DNA of 64,000 nucleotides, taken from contig JAHCGZ010000004.1 of NCBI GenBank assembly GCA_022117465.1, positions 1-64,000 on the forward strand, read 5' to 3'. Positions 17,120 through 24,711 of the stretch are shown here, piece by piece. This DNA comes from Candidatus Nitrosopumilus limneticus (lineage in GTDB: Archaea > Thermoproteota > Nitrososphaeria > Nitrososphaerales > Nitrosopumilaceae). Numbering within the stretch: position 1 is the first letter of the stretch; every line of letters begins with the position of its first letter. Position numbers and translations under genes: made by a program. Under the pieces are notes generated by a model. That model searched no databases and was not told the DNA's origin. It worked only from the letters and a program-made list of their open reading frames with translations.

Positions 17120-17608
17120 ATGTCTTCAAAAAATACCAATAAACCTTCAAAAAGTCCGTCAGAATCACATGCTGAAATAATTGTTAGAATGTTTCCTTCA
17201 GATGCAAATCCTGCTGGTAATGTATTTGGTGGTGAAATTTTAAAAAATATTGACATGGTTGCAGGTATTGTTGCACAACGTCATTCTCAATCTAATGCAG
17301 TCACTGTATCATTAGACAGTGTAAACTTTTTGAAACCTGTTTTCGTTGGAAATGTTCTTTTTCTAAATGCAAGAATAAACTATGTTCATAATTCTTCAAT
17401 GGAAATTGAAGTTAAAGTGGAAGCTGAAGATATTATAACTGGAATTCGTAATGTCACTGCAACTGCTTTTGTAACATTTGTTGGTCTTGGTCAAAATGGA
17501 AAACCAATTCCTGTACCAAATTTAACTCTTAAAACAGATGAGGAACGTGTCAAGTTTGAAGAAGGTAAATCTAGAATGGAAAAGCGATTAAAAAATCGTC
17601 AAAAATAG
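17120..17608 (+). CDS. hotdog-fold acyl-CoA thioesterase
   Basis: 162 residues with the acyl-CoA hydrolase pattern: FPSDANPAGNVFGGEILKNI (catalytic Asn/Asp region), AVTVSLDSVNFLKPVFVGN, NARINYVHNSSMEIEVKVEA and ATAFVTFVGLGQNGKPIPVP. It hydrolyses acyl-CoA thioesters as a homo-oligomer; chain-length preference cannot be told. A short Ser/Lys-rich N-terminal extension precedes the domain. Next gene starts 50 nt downstream. Confidence 0.88.
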   Translation: MSSKNTNKPSKSPSESHAEIIVRMFPSDANPAGNVFGGEILKNIDMVAGIVAQRHSQSNAVTVSLDSVNFLKPVFVGNVLFLNARINYVHNSSMEIEVKVEAEDIITGIRNVTATAFVTFVGLGQNGKPIPVPNLTLKTDEERVKFEEGKSRMEKRLKNRQK

Positions 17609-17658
17609 ACTTTGGTTTCATGGATCCATTTAAGAACAATGTTAATTTTATATAATTA

Positions 17659-18072
17659 ATGTCAACAGATTCAAAAAATAATGAATGGGATTCATTATGG
17701 GGAGAATATTCAAAATCTCTTGAAAATTGGAAATCTCTTTTTGGGCAAATCCAAAATGCCAGCAATGATATGCAAACTAAATTCAATCAAGTTTGGGAAA
17801 AAGCAAGTGCAGAATCTAGTCCTGAAACCATAAAAGATTTTACTGAAAATTGGCAAAAATCTATGACTAGTGTAGGTATCAAATCATTCAAAGATTTTAC
17901 TGACAATTGGCAAAAATTTATGACTGATTCAAATGTATCTGTTTTCAAACAATTTGCTGATAATTGGCAAAGAACTCTTAGTTCATCTGGTTTGGAACAA
18001 ATGAATGCTTATGGTGAAATGATGAAAAAGTTTGCTGAAACTTGGAATTCTATGTGGCCGAAATCTCAATAA
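17659..18072 (+). CDS. Trp-rich repeat protein, phasin/PhaE-like
   Basis: 137 residues, all helical, rich in Trp. A unit of about 24 residues recurs: IKDFTENWQKSMTS, FKDFTDNWQKFMTD, FKQFADNWQRTLSS, with weaker copies at YSKSLENWKSLFGQ and MMKKFAETWNSMWP. The pattern resembles phasins and the PhaE subunit of class III PHA synthase, which coat polyester granules; some Nitrososphaeria make such granules. No phaC gene is in the window. Function is therefore inference; the repeats are seen directly. Confidence 0.7.
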   Translation: MSTDSKNNEWDSLWGEYSKSLENWKSLFGQIQNASNDMQTKFNQVWEKASAESSPETIKDFTENWQKSMTSVGIKSFKDFTDNWQKFMTDSNVSVFKQFADNWQRTLSSSGLEQMNAYGEMMKKFAETWNSMWPKSQ

Positions 18073-18081
18073 TTTTTTACT

Positions 18082-18765
18082 TTATTTACAATTTATTAAC
18101 TCTTTAATTTTATTTCTTGATTCATCAATCAATCTCCTAATTACAGGTATGTAAATTTGACATAGATACATAATTTCAACATCAGTATCATTTTCTAAAT
18201 TTACAAATGCAGATGAAATAATTTTTTTATTAGTTACTTTTGGTTCATCTTTTTCATATCTTTTTGCATTAATTATTTTTAAAAACATTGGAGTTTGTCT
18301 CTTTATTTCAATATCTAATAGTTGCCTTGAGATAATCTTTTTATTTTTTAAATCAATTTTAATTTCTTGATTAAAATCATTTTTGTATCTCTCAATTGCT
18401 CTTATCATAATTTTAATTTCTGGTAATGATTTATTCCTATTTTTGAATTGACAAATTTTATTCATAAAATTTGAATATGAATTTTTATGTTCTTTTTCAT
18501 ATTTTAATGAAAACCATTGAGAAAATTTTAAACCATTTACATCTTTTTTTATATTTACTTTTTCATTAAATTTATTCTGAGTAACTTTTTCTGTAATAAA
18601 CAATCCAAAATCTATATTTGCTTCCTCAAATATTCCATTAATTATATTATTAATTGAATTAATGTACTTATTAAAAAAATATTCTACGTAAAATGGTTCA
18701 GGATCATATTGTTTGATTTGTTTTGAATATATTACACATTTTTTAATTTCTTCTTCAATATTCAT
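18082..18765 (-). CDS. unrecognised protein, 227 aa
   Basis: 227 residues, Lys/Ile/Asn-rich and helical, with stretches such as IEEEIKKCVIYSKQIKQYD, INSINNIINGIFEEANIDFG, KIMIRAIERYKNDFNQEIKI and EIMYLCQIYIPVIRRLIDES. No signal peptide, no membrane segment, no metal or nucleotide motif seen. The codon use is even more AT-rich than its neighbours. The start overlaps the stop of the upstream 127-aa gene by four bases, so the two form a pair and probably act together. Confidence 0.7.
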   Translation of the reverse strand: MNIEEEIKKCVIYSKQIKQYDPEPFYVEYFFNKYINSINNIINGIFEEANIDFGLFITEKVTQNKFNEKVNIKKDVNGLKFSQWFSLKYEKEHKNSYSNFMNKICQFKNRNKSLPEIKIMIRAIERYKNDFNQEIKIDLKNKKIISRQLLDIEIKRQTPMFLKIINAKRYEKDEPKVTNKKIISSAFVNLENDTDVEIMYLCQIYIPVIRRLIDESRNKIKELINCK

Positions 18766-19145
18766 TGATTTTTGCCGGATTCTGAATTTGCATATTTTGA
18801 CTGTGATTTTAATTCAATAGATAATTTATTAAAAATTTCATTTACACTTACATCCACCAAGTTTATTGTTGCATTTTCTTTTACAATTTGTTTTTCAAAT
18901 TTTTCTTTAATTGCAAATGAAACTGATGACCAATGTAAAATTCCCTTTAATTGCTCTTCAACAGTCACATTTGTAGTTGGAAGACTAGCTGATGCAAAAA
19001 CAATTCCATTAGTCCATTGCATAGTTGGAATACCTCCACCTGAAGATCTTGTGCTAAATGCTATTTGTTTTACCCAATCCTCAAATTTGTATTCAATAAT
19101 TTCATGAATAATTAATTTTTTCCATGGTTCAATTATGATATCCAT
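18762..19145 (-). CDS. unrecognised protein, 127 aa, paired with the downstream gene
   Basis: About 127 residues from ATG 19145 (an in-frame TTG at 19151 would add two residues). It has a distinctive STRSSGGGIPTMQWTNGIVF segment followed by ASASLPTTNVTVEEQLKGIL and a charged helical tail ending ANSESGKNQ. No family recognised. The four-base overlap with the next gene marks a two-gene unit. Confidence 0.68.
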   Translation of the reverse strand: MDIIIEPWKKLIIHEIIEYKFEDWVKQIAFSTRSSGGGIPTMQWTNGIVFASASLPTTNVTVEEQLKGILHWSSVSFAIKEKFEKQIVKENATINLVDVSVNEIFNKLSIELKSQSKYANSESGKNQ

Positions 19146-19191
19146 TAACAATCACCAAGTTAATCCAATTATAATCTTATTTTTTATTCCG

Positions 19192-19431
19192 TTAAATTTC
19201 TTTAATTTCTGTTATAGTACCTAAAACCGAATCCATTTTAACAATAGCCTTTTTTTCATCCCATCCTATTGCAACATACCAATCTCCTGCATCATCGTGA
19301 TATTTTGTTTCTAATGTTTTGAGTTCTTCTGGGTTTTTGTCATATTTCTTTGCAATTCCTGATACTGCTAATGCAATTGCATCCTTTTCCTTTTCTAATC
19401 TTCTCTTCATTAATCCTATTCCTGGACTCAT
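19192..19431 (-). CDS. small protein of unknown function (79 aa)
   Basis: 79 residues with an amphipathic helix (LMKRRLEKEKDAIALAVSG), then KKYDKNPEELKTLETKYHDD and a beta-rich end GDWYVAIGWDEKKAIVKMDS. No membrane segment or metal motif. It stands alone, 46 nt downstream of the 127-aa gene's start region, on the same strand. Confidence 0.68.
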   Translation of the reverse strand: MSPGIGLMKRRLEKEKDAIALAVSGIAKKYDKNPEELKTLETKYHDDAGDWYVAIGWDEKKAIVKMDSVLGTITEIKEI

Positions 19432-19549
19432 AATTAGTTGAGAATTTTTTATCTAATATACTTAATTCTTAACATTGGGAAAATTGTTCTTTTTTATAAA
19501 TTAGAAAATTACGATATTTCAAATAGTCCATTTTTAATGTTAGAATAAA

Positions 19550-20143
19550 ATGAAATTAATACAATTTTTTTCAAATTCTGTTCCAGTAAAATCTACTACA
19601 CTTGTTTCTCTTGTATCTATTTTAGCAGTTATTGGACCAATTGTAATTGTTTCAGCTGGATTTTGGGATGCAATATCTCATTTACAAAAAGAACCTGAAT
19701 TCTTTTGGAGTCCTTCTCATATTATAGTTTACATTGGAGTCTTTATTACAACTTTTGCTGCAGCAATGGGTTTCTTGCTGTTATTGAGAAAATCAGTTCA
19801 AGGATCCTTAAAAACTGGAATAAAACTTGTAATTGCAGGTTCTATTATTCAAATGATTTCAGGATTTGGTGATTCCTTATCTCATGATCTTTTTGGAATT
19901 GATGGATTAATTTCTTGGTCGCATCAGCCACTTGAATTTGGTTTGATACTTGCAGCATTGGGTGCTGTTTTAATTATAAAAAATAGGGAACATACAAAAC
20001 TAAAATTATTTCTTCCTATCTCAATTATTGCATTTTTATTTTTTGCAACTTGGTTAATTTTTAATTTAGTATTGGGTTTTGCTCATACTATACAATGTAT
20101 TCAAATTTATGAAATATTTTCATCAGGTTGTTCAATATTATAA
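19550..20143 (+). CDS. five-helix membrane protein with conserved-looking His/Asp pairs
   Basis: 197 residues with five hydrophobic helices (about residues 17-39, 58-80, 90-108, 125-145, 153-176). Between helices lie polar motifs FWDAISHLQKEPEFFWSPSH and GDSLSHDLFGIDGLISWSHQ, each with two or more His and Asp, which could bind metal or heme. No family recognised. Its last 37 bases overlap the convergent minus-strand gene. Confidence 0.75.
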   Translation: MKLIQFFSNSVPVKSTTLVSLVSILAVIGPIVIVSAGFWDAISHLQKEPEFFWSPSHIIVYIGVFITTFAAAMGFLLLLRKSVQGSLKTGIKLVIAGSIIQMISGFGDSLSHDLFGIDGLISWSHQPLEFGLILAALGAVLIIKNREHTKLKLFLPISIIAFLFFATWLIFNLVLGFAHTIQCIQIYEIFSSGCSIL

Positions 20144-20598
20144 TTTTTTATTTTTAGATAAGAAATTACCATAATCATTAACGAACCTAACACTATCAAA
20201 AGTCCAGGTGCTAGCATTTTTTGTGAATGTGTATCACCAAATTCAATTTGTAAATTAATTGCGTTTTCTGATATATTTGATACTTTTATGGTATATACTC
20301 CATCTTTCACAAAATCAAAATATGCTACTGAAAATTTGGTATTGACTTTTTGTTCATGTATAATATTCGAATTTTTATCTAAAACCTGAACAAATACATT
20401 TTCGTTCTCAAATTCAGGCATGTAAATTTTATAATATCCAATACCTATTCCTGAAAATTCTAGTTTTGATTCTATAGAATTTGATTTTTCTAATAGTATT
20501 TTCTCGTGATTTTTTTCTGTTTCATTAAAGATCACTGATACCCAAATCATTCCAATGACTACCAATACTAATGCAATTTTCAACGGTGATATTTTCAT
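20107..20598 (-). CDS. membrane-anchored extracytoplasmic beta-domain protein
   Basis: 163 residues from ATG 20598 (an upstream in-frame TTG adds five). A hydrophobic N-terminal segment (ISPLKIALVLVVIGMIWVSV), a beta-rich domain of about 90 residues (FSGIGIGYYKIYMPEFENEN, VAYFDFVKDGVYTIKVSNIS) that resembles GOLD/emp24-like sandwiches, and a C-terminal membrane helix (LLIVLGSLMIMVISYLKI). The domain probably faces outside. Convergent, overlapping the five-helix membrane protein. Confidence 0.72.
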   Translation of the reverse strand: MKISPLKIALVLVVIGMIWVSVIFNETEKNHEKILLEKSNSIESKLEFSGIGIGYYKIYMPEFENENVFVQVLDKNSNIIHEQKVNTKFSVAYFDFVKDGVYTIKVSNISENAINLQIEFGDTHSQKMLAPGLLIVLGSLMIMVISYLKIKNYNIEQPDENIS

Positions 20599-20640
20599 TT
20601 TATTATCTAGCAAATTGTTTGATTAATAAAATAACCTAAA

Positions 20641-20714
20641 GGGCTCGAAGGGATTTGAACCCTCGACCTAGCGGTTCGAAGCCGCTTGCTCTATCCAGAC
20701 TGAGCCACGAGTCC
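20641..20714 (-). tRNA. tRNA-Arg (TCG)
   Basis: Read on the minus strand, the cloverleaf has acceptor GGACTCG, a D arm with GGCTCAG...GAGC, anticodon stem AGCGG/CCGCT with loop CTTCGAA (anticodon TCG, Arg CGA codon) and T arm GAGGG/CCCTT with loop TTCAAAT. The acceptor 3' strand reads CGAGCCC, giving an A3-C70 mismatch in an otherwise fully paired stem. No intron and no encoded CCA. Confidence 0.93.
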
Positions 20715-20758
20715 AAACAATTAAGATTTTAACAGGTGTAAATATCTGTCTAGATACA

Positions 20759-21931
20759 TTGAAAGTTTCAAAAAAAGTTGTAGGAGTTGAATATGCAATT
20801 AGAGATATTGTTTTAGCTGCAAGAAAAGTTGAACAATCAGGTATGAAAGTAGATTACCTCAATATCGGCGATCCGGTTCAATTTGGTTTTCAACCTCCTG
20901 ATAATGTAAAACAAGCTTTGATCAATTCTATAATTAAAGGAGAAAATTATTACTCTTCATCTGAAGGTCTTTTAGAATTAAGACAAGAAATTGCAAAAAA
21001 AGAAAATGCCAAGGGACTATCAATTACTGCTGATGATGTTTTAATTACAAATGGTGTTTCTGAAGGACTTGATATGGTAATCTCTTCTATTGTAGAAGAA
21101 GGTGATGAAGTACTTTTACCTGGACCTTATTATCCACCATATGCCTCGTATGTGAGATTACACGGAGGAGTCCCTGTAGAATTTTCAGTTGACTTGAATA
21201 GTTCTACTCCTAATTTTGATGATATTAAATCAAAAATTACATCTAAAACTGTTGCAATCTGTTTGATTAGTCCAAACAATCCAACCGGTGTTGTATTTAA
21301 TGAAAAAGCGCTTAAAGAATTTGTAAATATTGCTAATGAGCATAATCTCTACATTATTTGTGATGAAATTTATGATCAAATAGTTTTCGATCACAAGTTT
21401 GTAGGAATTGGAAAAGTTGCAGGTGATTCTCCTGTAATTATTTTAAATGGATTTTCTAAAGTTCATTTAATGTCTGGTTGGAGAATTGGATATATTGCAT
21501 TCAATAAATCACCTCAACTTGAAGCATTAAGAGAACATCTTCCTAAACTTGCAAGAGTAAGAATCGCAACTAGTCTTCCAGTACAACATGCTGCTTTAGA
21601 ATCTCTTCGTGGATCTCAAAATTATATTAATGATTTTGTTGTAGAAATTAAAAAACATAGAGATTTTGTTGTAAAACGTCTTAATGAAATGCCTGGATTG
21701 TCTTGTTCTAATCCTCAAGGTGCATTTTATGCATTTCCAAAAATTGAAAATAATAGATTTAGTAGTGATAAAGAATTTGTTACAAAATTATTAGAATCAA
21801 AAGGAGTTCTAACTGTTCACGGATCTGGATTTGGAGAACAATACGGAAGTGGACATTTTAGACTTGTTTATCTTGCAAATATGGAAATCTTAGATTCTGC
21901 AATGAATAAAATTGAAGAATTTGTTAGTTAG
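20759..21931 (+). CDS. class I/II aminotransferase (alanine/aspartate type)
   Basis: 390 residues from a TTG start. Fold type I PLP enzyme: YLNIGDPVQFGFQPP, ENYYSSSEGLLELRQEIAKK, VLLPGPYYPPYASYV, SPNNPTGVVFNEKAL, CDEIYDQIVF and the PLP-lysine motif NGFSKVHLMSGWRIGY, ending with HFRLVYLAN (Arg for the alpha-carboxylate). The sequence resembles archaeal alanine or aspartate aminotransferases; the amino donor is not settled by sequence. The tRNA-Arg lies divergent, 44 nt upstream. Confidence 0.9.
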   Translation: MKVSKKVVGVEYAIRDIVLAARKVEQSGMKVDYLNIGDPVQFGFQPPDNVKQALINSIIKGENYYSSSEGLLELRQEIAKKENAKGLSITADDVLITNGVSEGLDMVISSIVEEGDEVLLPGPYYPPYASYVRLHGGVPVEFSVDLNSSTPNFDDIKSKITSKTVAICLISPNNPTGVVFNEKALKEFVNIANEHNLYIICDEIYDQIVFDHKFVGIGKVAGDSPVIILNGFSKVHLMSGWRIGYIAFNKSPQLEALREHLPKLARVRIATSLPVQHAALESLRGSQNYINDFVVEIKKHRDFVVKRLNEMPGLSCSNPQGAFYAFPKIENNRFSSDKEFVTKLLESKGVLTVHGSGFGEQYGSGHFRLVYLANMEILDSAMNKIEEFVS

Positions 21932-22329
21932 TAATTCCATTGAGAATATTTTTGTGTAATTATTTCTATAATACAATCAGTATTATCAAGTAATTCTTTT
22001 GCTGATTTATTTTCTAATGTTTTAAAATATTTTCTAAGTATTTTTTTTGCAATTATTTTTACTTTCGGCATATCTAAAATAATATTGGCAATTCCTTGTC
22101 CCATTACTCCGTAAATATTTGGAGCATTTACTCCTACATCTACACAAAATGATACACGATTATTTTTTTTTAGGTTTTTTATTTTTTGGCTTTTAGTATG
22201 AGTTCCTATGTAGATTTTGCCCCCCCTATACATATACCAGACAGGCGTAATATGTGGAAAATTATTTTTATCAATAGTAGATAATCGTAAAATTTTTTGT
22301 GTTTTTAGAAATTCATCTTTTTTGTTCAT
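21928..22329 (-). CDS. PPOX-class flavin/F420-dependent protein
   Basis: 133 residues in the pyridoxamine-phosphate-oxidase-like split-barrel family: LRLSTIDKNNFPHITPVWYM, GGKIYIGTHTKSQKIKNLKK and NRVSFCVDVGVNAPNIYGVM. Such proteins bind FMN, F420 or heme; the F420-linked NpdG gene lies close by. It overlaps the aminotransferase end by four bases (convergent) and the small membrane protein by 17 bases (same strand). Confidence 0.85.
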   Translation of the reverse strand: MNKKDEFLKTQKILRLSTIDKNNFPHITPVWYMYRGGKIYIGTHTKSQKIKNLKKNNRVSFCVDVGVNAPNIYGVMGQGIANIILDMPKVKIIAKKILRKYFKTLENKSAKELLDNTDCIIEIITQKYSQWNY

Positions 22330-22546
22330 ATCTTCTAAATCCTAACACTACCATAAGAATACCAAATGCAAACATTCCCATTGAAACTTTTTCATTTGTA
22401 ATTTCTCCATTAATCAAAAAATCTTCTACAAAGTCTGGACCCCATATGATTAATTGTTGAATTAAAACTATTGATGCCATAACACAAAACATCACACCAA
22501 TTGCCGTATACCAATTCCTACCTCGCCTCTGATATTCATGACTCAT
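22313..22546 (-). CDS. small membrane protein, two helices
   Basis: 77 residues with two hydrophobic helices (AIGVMFCVMASIVLIQQLII and MGMFAFGILMVVLGF) and basic ends. It overlaps the start of the PPOX gene by 17 bases, so both are likely translated from one message. Family unknown. Confidence 0.72.
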   Translation of the reverse strand: MSHEYQRRGRNWYTAIGVMFCVMASIVLIQQLIIWGPDFVEDFLINGEITNEKVSMGMFAFGILMVVLGFRRYEQKR

Positions 22547-22564
22547 GATTAATGGAAAATAGAT

Positions 22565-23236
22565 TTAGATTATTTTTATGCCTGGATTTTTAATTTTATT
22601 TCTAATCATCGCATTAAGTAATAATGGTGTAGACATTTCTGCAAGATATGATAATTCTATTGGTCCCAAGTAAATTGATCTTAATCCTTTAATTTCATTA
22701 ACTAAACCATTTACAACTTGAACTGATTCATTATCATCTCCACAAACAAAAATATCATAATCTAATTCTAGCATAGGATTAATCAATTTTTTTTCAGAAA
22801 TTACATGAAATGCTGATACTAATTTTGATTTATCTTTCATGTGATTTAATACGAGTTTATATGAAAATGGTTTGTTATCTTTAATTGAAATACATTCAAA
22901 ACCAACATCTGTTTTTGTCATTGGTACAATTGGAGATACAACAACACATGTATCTTTTATTTCAGATAAAATTCCAGAACATACTGAATCAATATTTTCA
23001 TATGGAATTGATAAAACTAAGACATCACTATCTTTTGCAACTGAAACATTGTCATTTCCAGTAATTGTTCCTTTGATATTTCCAAAAGATTCTTTTGCAA
23101 TGTTTGTATATTCTGTTGCTGATTCTGATGCTCTCGCAGCATCTCTTGAACCAATTATTACGTGATGATTTATAGACCATCTTAATGCAAAACCTTTTCC
23201 CATCCCACCAGTTCCACCAATAATTCCAATTTTCAT
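22565..23236 (-). CDS. npdG: F420H2:NADP+ oxidoreductase (NpdG-like)
   Basis: 223 residues: IGIIGGTGGMGKGFALRW is the N-terminal dinucleotide-binding loop, GSRDAARA the NADP-specific segment, VLVLSIPYENIDSVCSGI and VVVSPIVPM follow, and VSAFHVISEKKL is the F420-site region. It shuttles hydride between reduced F420 and NADP+, supplying NADPH. Thaumarchaea make F420, and the adjacent PPOX protein may also use it. The gene ends 18 nt from the small membrane protein's start. Confidence 0.88.
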   Translation of the reverse strand: MKIGIIGGTGGMGKGFALRWSINHHVIIGSRDAARASESATEYTNIAKESFGNIKGTITGNDNVSVAKDSDVLVLSIPYENIDSVCSGILSEIKDTCVVVSPIVPMTKTDVGFECISIKDNKPFSYKLVLNHMKDKSKLVSAFHVISEKKLINPMLELDYDIFVCGDDNESVQVVNGLVNEIKGLRSIYLGPIELSYLAEMSTPLLLNAMIRNKIKNPGIKII

Positions 23237-23287
23237 GATTTACTGCCTGATAATGTTATTATTATCTCTATTTGAAGTCCGATCATT

Positions 23288-23911
23288 ATGGGTCAAATAA
23301 TTTTTCTTAGACATGGCCAAGCAAAAAATAATACTGAAAGAATTCTAGCTGGTAGAACTCCAGGTGTTCCATTAACTGATGTAGGAATTAAACAAGCTGA
23401 ACAAACTGCTGAATTACTTGAAGATATGAATATTTCTGCAATTTATTCAAGTCCTATTCAAAGAGCAAAACATACTGCTGAAATTGCTGGGAAACATAAT
23501 TCTATTGATGTAATAATTGATGAACGTTTAATTGAACTTGATATGGGTAAATTTACTGGTGTTTCATATGATGAGATTTTTACTAGTCATGGAAATGTCT
23601 TTATGAAATTTTATAATGGAGAATTGGAAATCGCTCATAATGGCATAGAGACTTTTACTGATGTTAAAAAACGAGTCTACTCTATAGTAAATGAAGTTAT
23701 TGAGAAACACCCTGATGAAAATGTTGTATTAGTTACCCATATGGACCCAATCAAAGCAATGCTATCTACAGTAGTTGATTTATCTCCAACTAATCTATTT
23801 GAATTGATAATCGCTAATGCATCACTAAATATTTTTAGAGAAAATAATCATAAATTTTCTCTTTCTGGAATTAATGTAATGCATTCTTCTAGATTCGATC
23901 AGAATTGGTAG
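23288..23911 (+). CDS. histidine phosphatase (phosphoglycerate mutase family)
   Basis: 207 residues with the catalytic IIFLRHGQAKNNTERILAGR motif, SSPIQRAKHTAEIAG, ERLIELDMGKFTGVSYDEI (acid/base Glu) and the second His in VVLVTHMDPIKAML. Family members are phosphatases or mutases, including alpha-ribazole phosphatase and 2,3-dPGA-dependent PGM; the substrate is open. Divergent from npdG, 51 nt apart. Confidence 0.87.
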   Translation: MGQIIFLRHGQAKNNTERILAGRTPGVPLTDVGIKQAEQTAELLEDMNISAIYSSPIQRAKHTAEIAGKHNSIDVIIDERLIELDMGKFTGVSYDEIFTSHGNVFMKFYNGELEIAHNGIETFTDVKKRVYSIVNEVIEKHPDENVVLVTHMDPIKAMLSTVVDLSPTNLFELIIANASLNIFRENNHKFSLSGINVMHSSRFDQNW

Positions 23912-23967
23912 ATAATATTCTTGAAAACCCTTATAAGGAAATTGAAGTCGAATTGAAATAATCGCTA

Positions 23968-24228
23968 ATGAAGTTCCTATTTGGATTTTTACTGATAGTG
24001 GCAGTTTTATTAGCACTTCCGGCTGTAGACTTTGTTTTTGCAGCAGGTGATGAGCCTGGTAAATATCTTGATCGTAGAGTTGTGATTTGGAATTTATTTT
24101 ATAAGATGATGACTGTAGCATTTACTGTTGGTTCAGTAGTTTCTGGTACTATTATTTGGCAAGTTTGGAGATTTAGAGAATCTCATCCAAAAGCCAAACC
24201 AACTAGTTTTGAGGGAACTGACTGGTAA
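23968..24228 (+). CDS. heme-copper oxidase subunit II, N-terminal membrane part
   Basis: 86 residues: a signal-like helix (FLFGFLLIVAVLLALPAVDF), the linker GDEPGKYLDRRVVIWN, and a second helix followed by IWQVWRFRESHPKAKPTSFE. The last block is the conserved stretch after the first membrane helix of ordinary CoxB, so the piece equals the CoxB N-terminus. The CuA part is in the next gene, two bases after the stop. A separately encoded N-terminus is the likely arrangement; a recent frameshift is unlikely as a clean stop and new ATG are present. Confidence 0.8.
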   Translation: MKFLFGFLLIVAVLLALPAVDFVFAAGDEPGKYLDRRVVIWNLFYKMMTVAFTVGSVVSGTIIWQVWRFRESHPKAKPTSFEGTDW

Positions 24229-24230
24229 AT

Positions 24231-24662
24231 ATGTCTGGACACTCTAATTGGCCTGAATGGATTTATGTTACTGTAGTTATTGCATTAATGGCTTGGGTAG
24301 GTGCAGAAGCATGGGAAGCAGAGAGACTTGTTGAACATGTTCCAGAAGATGCTAAAACAATTATTGTAACAGGGCAACAGTGGTTTTGGACTTTTGAACA
24401 TGAAGATGGAACAAAAGAAATTGGTGAATTACATGTTGAAGTAGGAAAAGCCTACAAATTTGAAGTAGTATCAAAAGATGTTAACCATTCTTTTAACATT
24501 CACGATTATGTTGTTTTAATGGATGCAATTCCTGGTAGAGTTAACACTGTATGGTTTGCACCTGATAAAGTTGGAGAACATGATATTCAATGTAGAGAAT
24601 ATTGTGGATTAATTCACTATAACATGCGAGGAAAATTATATGTTGAGGAGCCATCACATTGA
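24231..24662 (+). CDS. coxB: heme-copper oxidase subunit II, CuA domain part
   Basis: 143 residues. One membrane helix (WIYVTVVIALMAWVGAEAW), then the cupredoxin CuA domain: VTGQQWFWTFEHEDG, NHSFNIHDYVVLMDAIPG and CREYCGLIHYNMRG, which carries both Cys, the His and the Met of the binuclear CuA site (first His in DVNHSF). It accepts electrons from a small copper protein and passes them to subunit I. It sits between the CoxB N-terminal piece and coxA. Confidence 0.93.
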   Translation: MSGHSNWPEWIYVTVVIALMAWVGAEAWEAERLVEHVPEDAKTIIVTGQQWFWTFEHEDGTKEIGELHVEVGKAYKFEVVSKDVNHSFNIHDYVVLMDAIPGRVNTVWFAPDKVGEHDIQCREYCGLIHYNMRGKLYVEEPSH

Positions 24663-24711
24663 TAATCTTAATAACGCTTTTATCAGAAATTATTTTCGAG
24701 GAAGTTAACTA

